Below, one piece after another: positions 52,635-64,000 of a DNA stretch of 64,000 nucleotides. The notes under the pieces were generated by a model. The model saw only the letters and a list, made by a program, of their open reading frames with translations. It had not been told where the DNA came from and made no database searches. Position 1 is the first letter of the stretch; every line of letters begins with the position of its first letter. The stretch is from the NCBI GenBank assembly GCA_020635655.1, contig JACJZI010000006.1, forward strand, positions 186,001 to 250,000, read 5' to 3'. Origin of the DNA: Flavobacteriales bacterium (GTDB lineage Bacteria; Bacteroidota; Bacteroidia; Flavobacteriales_F; PHOS-HE28). The position numbers and the translations under genes were made by a program.

Positions 52635-53942
52635 ATGACGTCGATCCGCGATCAACAACGCGCGCTGCCATTGATCGTATGGGCCATCCTGCTCCTGGGA
52701 TGCAGGAAGGACAGGGACAACACGCCACCATCGATCACGGTCCTGACCCCGACCGAAGGCACCACGATCCAGGTCCCACAGACTTTCCAAGTGCGCGTGC
52801 AGGTGAGCGATGAGCGAACGGTGGAGCATGTCAGCTTTCTGCTGCTCGATGCGGACCAGACGCCCATTGCCAGCGATGGCGTACAGGTCGGTACGGCATC
52901 CGCCGAGGTGCAGCGCTATCTCAGCGTGGAGGACGAGCGGCTTTATTCCGGCCCGATCACCCTGGTGGTGCGCGCGAGCGACGGCAGCTCCGAGCGCAAG
53001 GCATTCGTATCGATGCAGTTGATCGCCGCCCCCCTCCGCCTGCGGGCGCTCTTCGCCGCGGGTGGCGCCGGGCCGATAGAAGTGTACCGGGTCGATAGCA
53101 CCTACCAAACCTCCGGATGGACGACCCTCGCGCAGGACCTGGGCGGCATGGTGGTCTCGTCCAATGATCACCGCCTCGTCATCGCGGGTAGCTTGAACGG
53201 ACCGATCACGGGAATGGACGTGAACACCGGAACGATGGCCTGGCAGATCCCTGGACCGGGTGGGGCACCCATGACCTGGATCACCGATCTGGCGATCGCT
53301 CCGGATGGTCGGATCCTCGTGAGCACCGCGGACAACAAGGTGCGGGTGCGCTATGCGCCGAGCGGGAACGTGGCGCTCACGGTGGACGCGGAACCCGGGT
53401 CCGCCCCGTTGCACACCGCGATCATCGATGATGGGCTCATCTGCGATGAGGTGGACTTGGGGAACGGCACACACCGCCTCGTGCGCTACCAGGGATCCAG
53501 CGGCGCGTTGATCAATTCAGTGCCCTGTGACCTGCTTGTCCGGCATTTCGTCCCCCTCAATAATGGCCAGATGCTCGTGATCGGCGACCGCGATGGCGAT
53601 GTGGTGGTACAGGTGCGTCAGACCGACCTGTCCGGTCATTGGGAACCGCGTGTGTTCCCAGGCACCGCCCTGTCCGGCGTCACCGACATCGCGGAAGGAG
53701 TGGTCGTACTGGCCCTGTCGAACGGGCTGGTGCGCTACTCATTGTCGGACAACAGTGCGGTAACGATCGCATCCGATATTGCGGCCACGAGCCTGTGCTA
53801 TGATCCGGTATCTGGTGAGGTCCTTGCGCTGGAAGCACAGACGATCACCCGTCTGGACCCCCTGACCGGCACGGTGACCGGAACGATCACGCTGCCCGGA
53901 CCAGTGGGATCGATCGTCCCGCTGTTCAATCGGCAGCCCTAG
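52635..53942 (+). CDS. Lipoprotein with Ig-like and propeller domains
   Basis: A 435-residue lipoprotein: signal peptide with lipobox ILLLGC (acylated Cys at about residue 23), then a ~95-residue Ig-like (Big_3/cadherin-like) domain (PPSITVLTPTEGTTIQVP, SDERTVEHVSFLLLD), then a ~300-residue PQQ/WD-type beta-propeller (ITGMDVNTGTMAWQIPG, DLAIAPDGRILVSTADNKVRV, LDPLTGTVTGTITLPG). It is anchored to the outer membrane or exposed on the surface; ligand unknown. It sits between dnaB and accA, and its TAG overlaps the accA stop by three bases on the opposite strand. Confidence 0.8.
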   Translation: MTSIRDQQRALPLIVWAILLLGCRKDRDNTPPSITVLTPTEGTTIQVPQTFQVRVQVSDERTVEHVSFLLLDADQTPIASDGVQVGTASAEVQRYLSVEDERLYSGPITLVVRASDGSSERKAFVSMQLIAAPLRLRALFAAGGAGPIEVYRVDSTYQTSGWTTLAQDLGGMVVSSNDHRLVIAGSLNGPITGMDVNTGTMAWQIPGPGGAPMTWITDLAIAPDGRILVSTADNKVRVRYAPSGNVALTVDAEPGSAPLHTAIIDDGLICDEVDLGNGTHRLVRYQGSSGALINSVPCDLLVRHFVPLNNGQMLVIGDRDGDVVVQVRQTDLSGHWEPRVFPGTALSGVTDIAEGVVVLALSNGLVRYSLSDNSAVTIASDIAATSLCYDPVSGEVLALEAQTITRLDPLTGTVTGTITLPGPVGSIVPLFNRQP

Positions 53943-54934
53943 GCCTTTGCCTTTCGCTTCGTTCGGGTGGGCGGTTTGGCATGTTCGACCACGCCCATGC
54001 TGCAGAATTTCCGGATCCGGCGCTCGATGAGCTTGTCCGCATCGGTCTTGGTCAGCTTGTCCAGCCACTTCACCACCTCGGTCTTCACCAGCTCGGCCGC
54101 TTTGGCGGGGTCGGTGTGAGCGCCACCCAGTGGTTCAGGAACGATGCCATCGATCAGCTTGTTCTTCAGCATGTCCTGACCCGTCAGCTTCAGCGCCTGG
54201 GCGGCCTGCTCCTTGTGATCCCAGGTACGCCAGAGGATCGTGGAACAGTTCTCCGGACTGATGACCGAATACCAGGCATTCTCCAGCATCAGCACCTTGT
54301 CGCCGATGCCGATCCCCAGCGCACCGCCGCTCGCACCCTCACCGATGATCACGCAGATCACGGGCACGCGCAGTTTCATCATCTCGAACAGGTTCCGGGC
54401 GATCGCCTCACCCTGCCCCCGTTCCTCGGCCTCCAGACCGGGGTAGGCGCCCGGCGTATCGATGAAGGTGACCACCGGACGACCGAACTTCTCCGCCAAC
54501 TTCATCAAGCGCAGCGCTTTGCGGTATCCTTCCGGATTGGCCATGCCGAAGTTGCGGTACTGCCGCATCTTGGTGTTCACCCCCTTCTGCTGCCCGATGA
54601 ACATGACCGAACGGCCATCAAGCATCCCGAAACCACCGACCATCGCCTTGTCATCACGCACCGTGCGATCGCCGTGCAGTTCGATGAAGCTGCCTCCGGT
54701 CAGCTGTTCGATATAGAAGAGGGTGTACGGACGCTCCGGGTGCCGGCTCAATTGCACCCGCTGCCAGGGGGTCAGGTCGGCATACAGCTCCTTGCGTGCC
54801 TGCACCAGCTTCTTCTCCAGGTCCTTGAGGGTGGATGTGACGTCCACCTCGCCCTTCTCCGCCACCTCCTTCAGCTTGTCGATCTGCTCGATCAGCGTTT
54901 GTATCGGCTTTTCGAACTCGAGGAACGTCTGCAT
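53939..54934 (-). CDS. accA: Acetyl-CoA carboxylase carboxyltransferase subunit alpha
   Basis: A 331-residue subunit that transfers CO2 from biotin to acetyl-CoA for fatty-acid synthesis, with AccD. Typical AccA text: MQTFLEFEKPIQTLIEQIDKL start, LTPWQRVQLSRHPERPYTL, FGMANPEGYRKALRLMKLAE, FIDTPGAYPGLEAEERGQGE, and the oxyanion-hole segment GEGASGGALGIGIGDKVLM. The C-terminus has ~15 extra basic residues (PTRTKRKAKA). The ATG at 54934 is chosen for family fit; the region upstream, including IS of an earlier start at 55018, has no match. Confidence 0.96.
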   Translation of the reverse strand: MQTFLEFEKPIQTLIEQIDKLKEVAEKGEVDVTSTLKDLEKKLVQARKELYADLTPWQRVQLSRHPERPYTLFYIEQLTGGSFIELHGDRTVRDDKAMVGGFGMLDGRSVMFIGQQKGVNTKMRQYRNFGMANPEGYRKALRLMKLAEKFGRPVVTFIDTPGAYPGLEAEERGQGEAIARNLFEMMKLRVPVICVIIGEGASGGALGIGIGDKVLMLENAWYSVISPENCSTILWRTWDHKEQAAQALKLTGQDMLKNKLIDGIVPEPLGGAHTDPAKAAELVKTEVVKWLDKLTKTDADKLIERRIRKFCSMGVVEHAKPPTRTKRKAKA

Positions 54935-55002
54935 ACGGAACGGTTGGAAGGGCGAAATTAGCCCGCAGGCAGAACTTTGCCATCCGCTCCTGCCAGGCTC
55001 CG

Positions 55003-55824
55003 ATGGTCCGCTTTCCAAACGCCAAGATCAATCTGGGACTCCATGTGGTCCGTCGAAGGGACGACGGCTACCACGAGATCCGCACGGTCCTGGCACCCAT
55101 CCCCCTGTATGACATCCTGGAGGCGGTGATCGACCCCAATATGGATCCGGGCGAGGTGGTCCTGACGCGCACTGGCCGACCGGTCCCTGGGGATCCAGAG
55201 GATGATCTGGTGATGCGAGCGGTGCATGCCATCGGCATGGAGCACGCACTGCCGGGGCTTCGGGTCCACCTGCACAAGGTGATCCCCATCGGTGGTGGCC
55301 TGGGCGGTGGGTCCAGCGATGGCACGCACATGCTGCTCTTGGTGAACGACCTGGTCGGGCTAGGGCTGTCAGATGCTGAATTGCATCGGTATGCCGCCGG
55401 GATCGGGAGCGATACGGCCTTCTTCCTGGAAGGCCGGCCCTGTCTTGCCCGTTCACGCGGGGAATTGCTCGAACCGCTCCCGCTCGATCTGAAAGGATTA
55501 TGGATGCTCCTGATCGATCCCGGGATCCATGTCAGCACTGCCGCGGCCTTCGCAATGGCCCTGCCGGGTCGCGCCGGAACGGACCTTGCCGCGATCGTGC
55601 GGCTCCCCATGGAGCAATGGCCAGAAGTGCTGGTCAACGAGCTCGCGGGACCGGTGCAGGCCATGCATCCGGAACTGCGACGGATCGAGGAAATGCTGTA
55701 CGCCTGCGGAGCGGGCTACGCGGCCATGAGCGGCTCGGGATCCACCATGTTCGGTCTGTTCCGGGAACGGCCCGGAATGTGGATGGAGTTCGACAGCTCC
55801 CGCCAGTGGGTGCTTTCGCTTTGA
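55003..55824 (+). CDS. ispE: 4-diphosphocytidyl-2-C-methyl-D-erythritol kinase
   Basis: A 273-residue GHMP kinase of the non-mevalonate isoprenoid pathway. Motif 1 (FPNAKINLGLHVVRRRDDGYHE) opens the protein, the ATP loop PIGGGLGGGSSDGTHML is at ~92-108, and the late GSGSTMFGLF motif is near 245. Length fits the family. It is divergent from accA, with 68 bp between the two starts, so the two promoters probably lie in that gap. Confidence 0.95.
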   Translation: MVRFPNAKINLGLHVVRRRDDGYHEIRTVLAPIPLYDILEAVIDPNMDPGEVVLTRTGRPVPGDPEDDLVMRAVHAIGMEHALPGLRVHLHKVIPIGGGLGGGSSDGTHMLLLVNDLVGLGLSDAELHRYAAGIGSDTAFFLEGRPCLARSRGELLEPLPLDLKGLWMLLIDPGIHVSTAAAFAMALPGRAGTDLAAIVRLPMEQWPEVLVNELAGPVQAMHPELRRIEEMLYACGAGYAAMSGSGSTMFGLFRERPGMWMEFDSSRQWVLSL

Positions 55825-55827
55825 CCG

Positions 55828-57171
55828 TTATCGCAACAGCTTCGCGATCTGGTCCGCGGCGTCGATGGCGTCATACGGCTTGGACAGGATGCGACGGTCG
55901 GGGTCCAGCAGGATGAATCCGGGCAGTGCCTGGACCGCGTAAGCTTTCGCCGCCGGACTGCCCCATGCCTTCAATTCCGTGAAGCACGGCCAATCGAGGT
56001 GTCTTTCGACAATGGCCTTCTTGAACTCCTCCTCCGAATCATCTATGGCGATGCCAACGACCTGCAGGCCCTTCGGCGCGAACTGCTCGTACAGTTCGAC
56101 CACACCCGGCATCTGCGCGTGACAATGCTCGCATGTACTGGAATAGAAGAAGAGCAAGGTGTAAGGATGGCCGGCCATCACCGTGCTGAGCCAGGTCGTG
56201 TCACCGCGCGGCACGGGAAGCCGCACGTCCGGACCCACCGCACCGATCGAGACCCGCTGGGCCTCTCTGACCTTGTCCAGCGTGCCCTGGGACAATGGAG
56301 GCATGTCGCGACCCGGGGTGAGATAGGTGTCCACGAGATGCTGCAGGGCCATGTCAGGACCGTATGTCGCGAACAGTTCCAACAGCTGTTCGAGCATGTA
56401 GTTGCGACATTCGGTGTCGCCCGAGGCCAGTTCGATCAGTGTGTCCGATGCATTGTTGAACTGCTCCTCGGACACGGCGTTGATGTTGCGCAGGAAGGTC
56501 ATCACGGCCTGCGGATAGGCGGAACTGCGCAGCAGGGAGGGATCGCTCAGATCGAACGCCCGTGCCACGGCCATCGGATCCTGACCCTGGGCCGCTTCCA
56601 CATGTTGACTGGCGGCGACAATCTTGGCGAAGAAGCTGCGCGGAGCATCCGTCAACAACCGGTCCAAATGCGCTGTTTTGGCGGCCTGCACGTGCGCTTC
56701 CAGACTATCGAGGGCATGGATGCGTCGAAGGTCCTTGATCGGGTCCAGACCTTTCTTCTCGGCCTCGGCAGCAGCGGTGAGGGCCTGGGCCTCCCGGCTG
56801 GCGGCCTTGTACTCCCAGAGCCGCTGGTTCTCCTCGGATCGTTCAAATAGAACATGTTCCTGGAGCGGTATCCCGGAGAAGGTCAGTACGACCTCCGGCT
56901 CCCGATCGTTCAGGATGATGTCGACGCGATCGCTGTCGTTGATCGAGAGTTGATAGAATCCCGTGACGCGGCTGTGGGCGGGAAACGAAAATGTTCCGCT
57001 CTCATCGACACGGGCCGAATCAATAAGGGGATGTGCGGTGCCCCGAGTGTCGTGGAGACGCACGTAGGCACCCTGCTGGGCGGGGGGTGCGAACCGTCCG
57101 CGAACGGCCTGTGCCCGAAGCGTACCGGGGAGCATGAGGACCAGCAGGGCGATCGAGGGAAGTATGCGCAT
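55828..57171 (-). CDS. Secreted thioredoxin-like (TlpA/ResA-type) protein
   Basis: A 447-residue exported protein, signal MRILPSIALLVLMLPGTLRAQ. Residues ~25-130 are a DUF4369-like beta domain (VRLHDTRGTAHPLIDSARVD, SINDSDRVDIILND). The middle is helical (AHVQAAKTAHLDRLLTD). The last ~150 residues are a thioredoxin fold with the redox pair in SSTCEHCHAQMPG (CxxC) and the cis-Pro segment AVQALPGFILLDPD. It should reduce or shuffle disulfides in the periplasm. The region before 57171 holds an in-frame extension with no signal features. The gene ends 4 bp after ispE on the opposite strand (convergent). Confidence 0.88.
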   Translation of the reverse strand: MRILPSIALLVLMLPGTLRAQAVRGRFAPPAQQGAYVRLHDTRGTAHPLIDSARVDESGTFSFPAHSRVTGFYQLSINDSDRVDIILNDREPEVVLTFSGIPLQEHVLFERSEENQRLWEYKAASREAQALTAAAEAEKKGLDPIKDLRRIHALDSLEAHVQAAKTAHLDRLLTDAPRSFFAKIVAASQHVEAAQGQDPMAVARAFDLSDPSLLRSSAYPQAVMTFLRNINAVSEEQFNNASDTLIELASGDTECRNYMLEQLLELFATYGPDMALQHLVDTYLTPGRDMPPLSQGTLDKVREAQRVSIGAVGPDVRLPVPRGDTTWLSTVMAGHPYTLLFFYSSTCEHCHAQMPGVVELYEQFAPKGLQVVGIAIDDSEEEFKKAIVERHLDWPCFTELKAWGSPAAKAYAVQALPGFILLDPDRRILSKPYDAIDAADQIAKLLR

Positions 57172-57193
57172 GACAGAGGCGGGGTGCAAGGAT

Positions 57194-57228
57194 AAAAAAA
57201 GAGCCCCGTCCATTGCTGAACGGGGCTC
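57194..57228 (-). terminator. Rho-independent terminator of the rRNA operon
   Basis: On the minus strand GAGCCCCGT (57228-57220) pairs perfectly with its inverse (57209-57201) and is followed by a run of seven T (57200-57194). Lies right after the 5S gene. Confidence 0.9.
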
Positions 57229-57231
57229 AGA

Positions 57232-57340
<109 letters not shown>

Positions 57341-57423
57341 GAAATCGTGGGTACGATTTGAGATGCTGTTAGACCGGACCAGAACAGACGAGGGATCGTT
57401 CCACGCAAGAGCGTTCTTGGTCA

Positions 57424-60317
<2,894 letters not shown>

Positions 60318-60446
60318 CCAATGAGGTCTCTTGCTCGGTGGACCGATCTCTCGGTCTGTTTTGGTCGGTCTAACAACAAGTCAAAGAACGGTGCCCTGGA
60401 TGGGCCGGCCGCTTGATACCGCCGAAAGGCGGGATCCGGCGCGCCA

Positions 60447-60523
60447 TGGTGGAGAATATCGGATTCGAACCGATGACCCCCTGCTTGCAAAGCAGGTGCT
60501 CTAGCCAGCTGAGCTAATTCCCC
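60447..60523 (-). tRNA. tRNA-Ala (anticodon TGC)
   Basis: A 77-nt cloverleaf starting GGGGAATTAGCTCAGC, anticodon loop TTTGCAA, T-loop GGTTCGAATCC, acceptor stem paired, and CCA encoded (60449-60447). Inside the 16S-23S spacer. Confidence 0.96.
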
Positions 60524-60535
60524 GTTCCCGATCCC

Positions 60536-60612
60536 TGGTAGTCCTGCGCAGATTTGAACTGCGGACCTCTACATTATCAGTGTAGCGCTCTAACCAACTG
60601 AGCTACAGGACT
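60536..60612 (-). tRNA. tRNA-Ile (anticodon GAT)
   Basis: A 77-nt cloverleaf starting AGTCCTGTAGCTCAG, anticodon in CTGATAA, T-loop AGTTCAAATCT, acceptor paired and CCA encoded (60538-60536). Confidence 0.96.
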
Positions 60613-60716
60613 AGGAGACGGTCACGGATGTGGCACCGTACATATCATCCATCTGAGACAGCGAAGGTCGGATCCACCAGGAGGTGGAAACAAAGACCAC
60701 GTTGACCAAACTCTAA

Positions 60717-62240
<1,524 letters not shown>

Positions 62241-62415
62241 GAAGTAGGTTCCTGGCCATGACGAGGTCTTCTTTCCCGATCGGTCGATCGAGAGGACCTT
62301 CTGCTGTTCTCAGAATGGACAATAGGTCAAAGAACGTTATGCGATCCGGGCAATCGCCCGGGGCATGATCGTCTAAAGTCAACCCCTGTCGCTTGCACGA
62401 CTTTCAAAGGGACGG

Positions 62416-62447
62416 CAAAAGTAAGCATGCCGAAACGATCCGGCAAA
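62416..62447 (-). promoter_or_regulatory. rRNA operon promoter P2, TTTG-N20-TACTTTTG
   Basis: Minus-strand TTTG (62447-62444) and TACTTTTG (62423-62416) match both boxes of the Bacteroidota promoter, ~180 bp upstream of the 16S start. Confidence 0.65.
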
Positions 62448-62539
62448 CACCTTGTCGAGTGTTTTTCAACACCCCGCCTTTCGGCCACCATCCCCCTCTT
62501 CCGGGGTGCTTCAAAGAACGCTTCCGTAAAAAGCGGCTG

Positions 62540-62569
62540 CAAAGGTAACGCTATACTGTTCAACTCCAA
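62540..62569 (-). promoter_or_regulatory. rRNA operon promoter P1, TTGG-N18-TACCTTTG
   Basis: Minus-strand TTGG (62569-62566) and TACCTTTG (62547-62540). Together with P2 it gives tandem rRNA promoters. The 62241-62598 gap holds no gene. Confidence 0.6.
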
Positions 62570-62598
62570 GCATCGAGAAAAAAAAATTTCAGGGCCGC

Positions 62599-63324
62599 TC
62601 AGGGCGTACCCGTTGACACAGGTAACACCTTGGCGTTGAAGAATTTATGTCCTTCAAGAGCGAATCGCGCCACATAACTGCCCATTTCCGCAACGGTCAG
62701 CTCAGCCCGGTGGTCCGGGAATGCCGCCCGCAACATCTCCGTATCCACCGAGCCCAAAGCCAGGCAGTTGCAGGCGATACCCCGATGACGCAACTCCTCG
62801 GCCAGACACTCGGTGTAGCCGGCCAAGGCCGCCTTGCTCGCGCTGTAGCCCGACAACCCTGGAAATTTCACGCTCCCCTGCACACCGCCCATGCTCCCGA
62901 TGTTCACCACATGGCCGGGTGGCTCACCTACCAGCCGATCGGCAAGGGCCTGTACCAACAGGAACGGCACATGCGCGTTGACCCGGAAGATCTCTTCCAG
63001 GTCATCGAGCGTCCAATGGCCAAGTTGCATGGAACGGAAGAGCCCTGCGTTGTTGATGACCGCCCTTAATCGTCGCTCGCCCACCTTCCTGCGGATATCT
63101 TCCACCGCTTCCGGAAGGGAGAGATCGATCGACATGATCTCCGCCTTATTCGGATCGGTGCAGGAGGAGACCACCTCCGCCATCGCTTTCGCATCTCGCG
63201 ACACCAACAGGACATTCATCCCATGCTCCCGGACCAAGGCCCGTGCAGTGGCGGCACCAATGCCCCTGCTGGCACCGGTGATGAGCACGAGGTCCGCGAC
63301 CTCCGCTTCGTCATTCGTGACCAT
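62599..63324 (-). CDS. Short-chain dehydrogenase/reductase (SDR)
   Basis: A 241-residue NAD(P)-dependent oxidoreductase. The cofactor motif TGASRGIG is at ~17-24, NNAGLF at ~91-96, and the catalytic Ser (MGGVQGSVKFPG region), Tyr and Lys in YSASKAAL at ~161-168. Substrate unknown; the family covers fatty-acid and polyketide reductases and many others. It is divergent from the MscS gene and has its own short upstream region. Confidence 0.9.
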   Translation of the reverse strand: MVTNDEAEVADLVLITGASRGIGAATARALVREHGMNVLLVSRDAKAMAEVVSSCTDPNKAEIMSIDLSLPEAVEDIRRKVGERRLRAVINNAGLFRSMQLGHWTLDDLEEIFRVNAHVPFLLVQALADRLVGEPPGHVVNIGSMGGVQGSVKFPGLSGYSASKAALAGYTECLAEELRHRGIACNCLALGSVDTEMLRAAFPDHRAELTVAEMGSYVARFALEGHKFFNAKVLPVSTGTP

Positions 63325-63343
63325 TTTCTCTTTTGCTTCCGTC

Positions 63344-63351
63344 TACCTTCG
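63344..63351 (+). promoter_or_regulatory. TACCTTCG, possible -7 box for the MscS gene
   Basis: Seven of eight bases of TAnnTTTG, 50 bp before the ATG at 63402 in the gap between divergent genes. Confidence 0.35.
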
Positions 63352-63401
63352 CGACACCATGGTGATGCGTCCGCATCGCCAGCCCCCAATATTACCGCGA
63401 C

Positions 63402-64000
63402 ATGGACACATTCTGGGAAAGGACCTTCTATTCCAACACGTTCAGCGAATGGGCCATTGCGCTCGGGATCGCAGTGGGGGCCATACTGGCCGCAAAGACG
63501 CTCTATTGGGTGATCGGCAAGGTGCTGCGGAAGATCGTTGCCCGCACATCCACGCGACTGGACGATCTGCTGCTGGACGCCCTGGAGGGGCCCGTAGTGG
63601 CGCTCGTTGGCATTTGGGGATTCCGCTATGCTTTGCAGGGGTTGCACATGTCAGTGGGTCTATCCAACTGGACCACGGAGGTCTTTCGCGCGGCCACAGC
63701 GCTGGTGCTGACCTGGTTCGCGGCGCGGATCTCCGTGGCGCTGATCGACCACTACCTCCGACCCATCGTAGAACGTTCAAAAAGCGACCTGGACGACCAA
63801 CTCCTGCCGGTGATCCGCAAAGGATCGCGTTCCATCATCTGGGTGCTCGGGATCCTGGTGGCCTTGAACAATGCCGGCTACAACGTGGGCGCCCTGCTCG
63901 CCGGTCTCGGCCTGGGCGGTCTGGCGCTGGCCATGGCGGCGAAGGACACCGTCAGCAACATCTTCGGCGGGATATCGGTCTTTGTTGACAAACCGTTCAT
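63402..64000 (+). CDS. MscS-type mechanosensitive ion channel (C-terminus cut by window edge)
   Basis: The first 199 residues of a small-conductance mechanosensitive channel that opens under membrane tension to release solutes after osmotic downshock. Three or more membrane helices are visible (WAIALGIAVGAILAAKTLYW, VVALVGIWGFRYAL, SIIWVLGILVALNNAGYNV), followed by the pore-lining helix with its glycine pattern (ALLAGLGLGGLALAMAAKD) and the start of the beta domain (IFGGISVFVDKPF). The frame runs off the window end. Homologues have ~270-400 residues, so roughly half is missing. Confidence 0.9.
   Translation, partial: MDTFWERTFYSNTFSEWAIALGIAVGAILAAKTLYWVIGKVLRKIVARTSTRLDDLLLDALEGPVVALVGIWGFRYALQGLHMSVGLSNWTTEVFRAATALVLTWFAARISVALIDHYLRPIVERSKSDLDDQLLPVIRKGSRSIIWVLGILVALNNAGYNVGALLAGLGLGGLALAMAAKDTVSNIFGGISVFVDKPF

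Noticed and set aside
62327..62569. An 80-codon minus-strand frame before the 16S gene
   Set aside because: It covers both rRNA promoters and has no family features.

Overview
The window comes from a GC-rich member of the Bacteroidota, most likely Flavobacteriales. Supporting signs are four secreted proteins with type IX secretion (T9SS) type A C-terminal sorting domains, several proteins with the 'F-x-Y-Q-A-V-x-R-D' N-terminal module common in this phylum, TAnnTTTG-type promoters, a dnaB-accA neighbourhood typical of flavobacteria, and an rRNA operon with Bacteroidota-like 16S sequence. No phage, plasmid or transposase genes are visible.

Region by region: 1-4168 is a type I restriction-modification locus on the minus strand. 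It holds a complete N-terminus of hsdM, two small unknown genes, and a chimeric, decayed second hsdM N-terminus. 4227-8380 holds a phospholipase C-like phosphoesterase and two secreted unknowns. 8381-13211 is the strangest stretch. It has a recurring 17-bp motif, an orphan LuxR-type response regulator, a 22-unit array of degenerate 21-bp repeats, a fibronectin III protein, 9-bp repeats before a GNAT gene, and a cluster of 160-bp palindromic elements with a GIY-YIG nuclease gene lodged in one of their spacers. 13212-17079 and 26447-33353 encode large secreted surface proteins and a subtilase. Between and after them are three two-component systems: 17214-20993 (propeller sensor kinase plus LuxR regulator), 22972-25851 (a four-gene overlapping operon), and 33393-36778 (propeller LytS-type kinase plus LytTR regulator). 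36859-48855 is mostly secreted proteins (a cysteine-rich T9SS protein, GH18 chitinase, SBBP-repeat protein, S9 peptidase, cupredoxin, pentaheme cytochrome) with murB embedded. 48973-57171 is housekeeping: a DUF5606 protein, dnaB, accA, ispE and a thioredoxin-like protein. 57194-62600 is a complete rRNA operon on the minus strand (16S, tRNA-Ile, tRNA-Ala, 23S, 5S, terminator). A short-chain dehydrogenase and the start of an MscS channel end the window.

Three things stand out. (1) The 21-bp-period array at 9690-10151 keeps register over 22 units with no indel. (2) The motif ATACCGTAAAAACACAT occurs near two separate LuxR-type regulator loci, including a perfect 37-bp inverted match 14 kb apart, and at the second locus it sits in two outward-facing promoter-like structures. 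(3) The 16S 3' end has an altered anti-Shine-Dalgarno core (AUCUCC instead of ACCUCC), while several genes have a TAnnTTTG-like box only a few bases before the start codon. Functions of the array and the motif are not known to me; what is said about them is inference from position and pattern.
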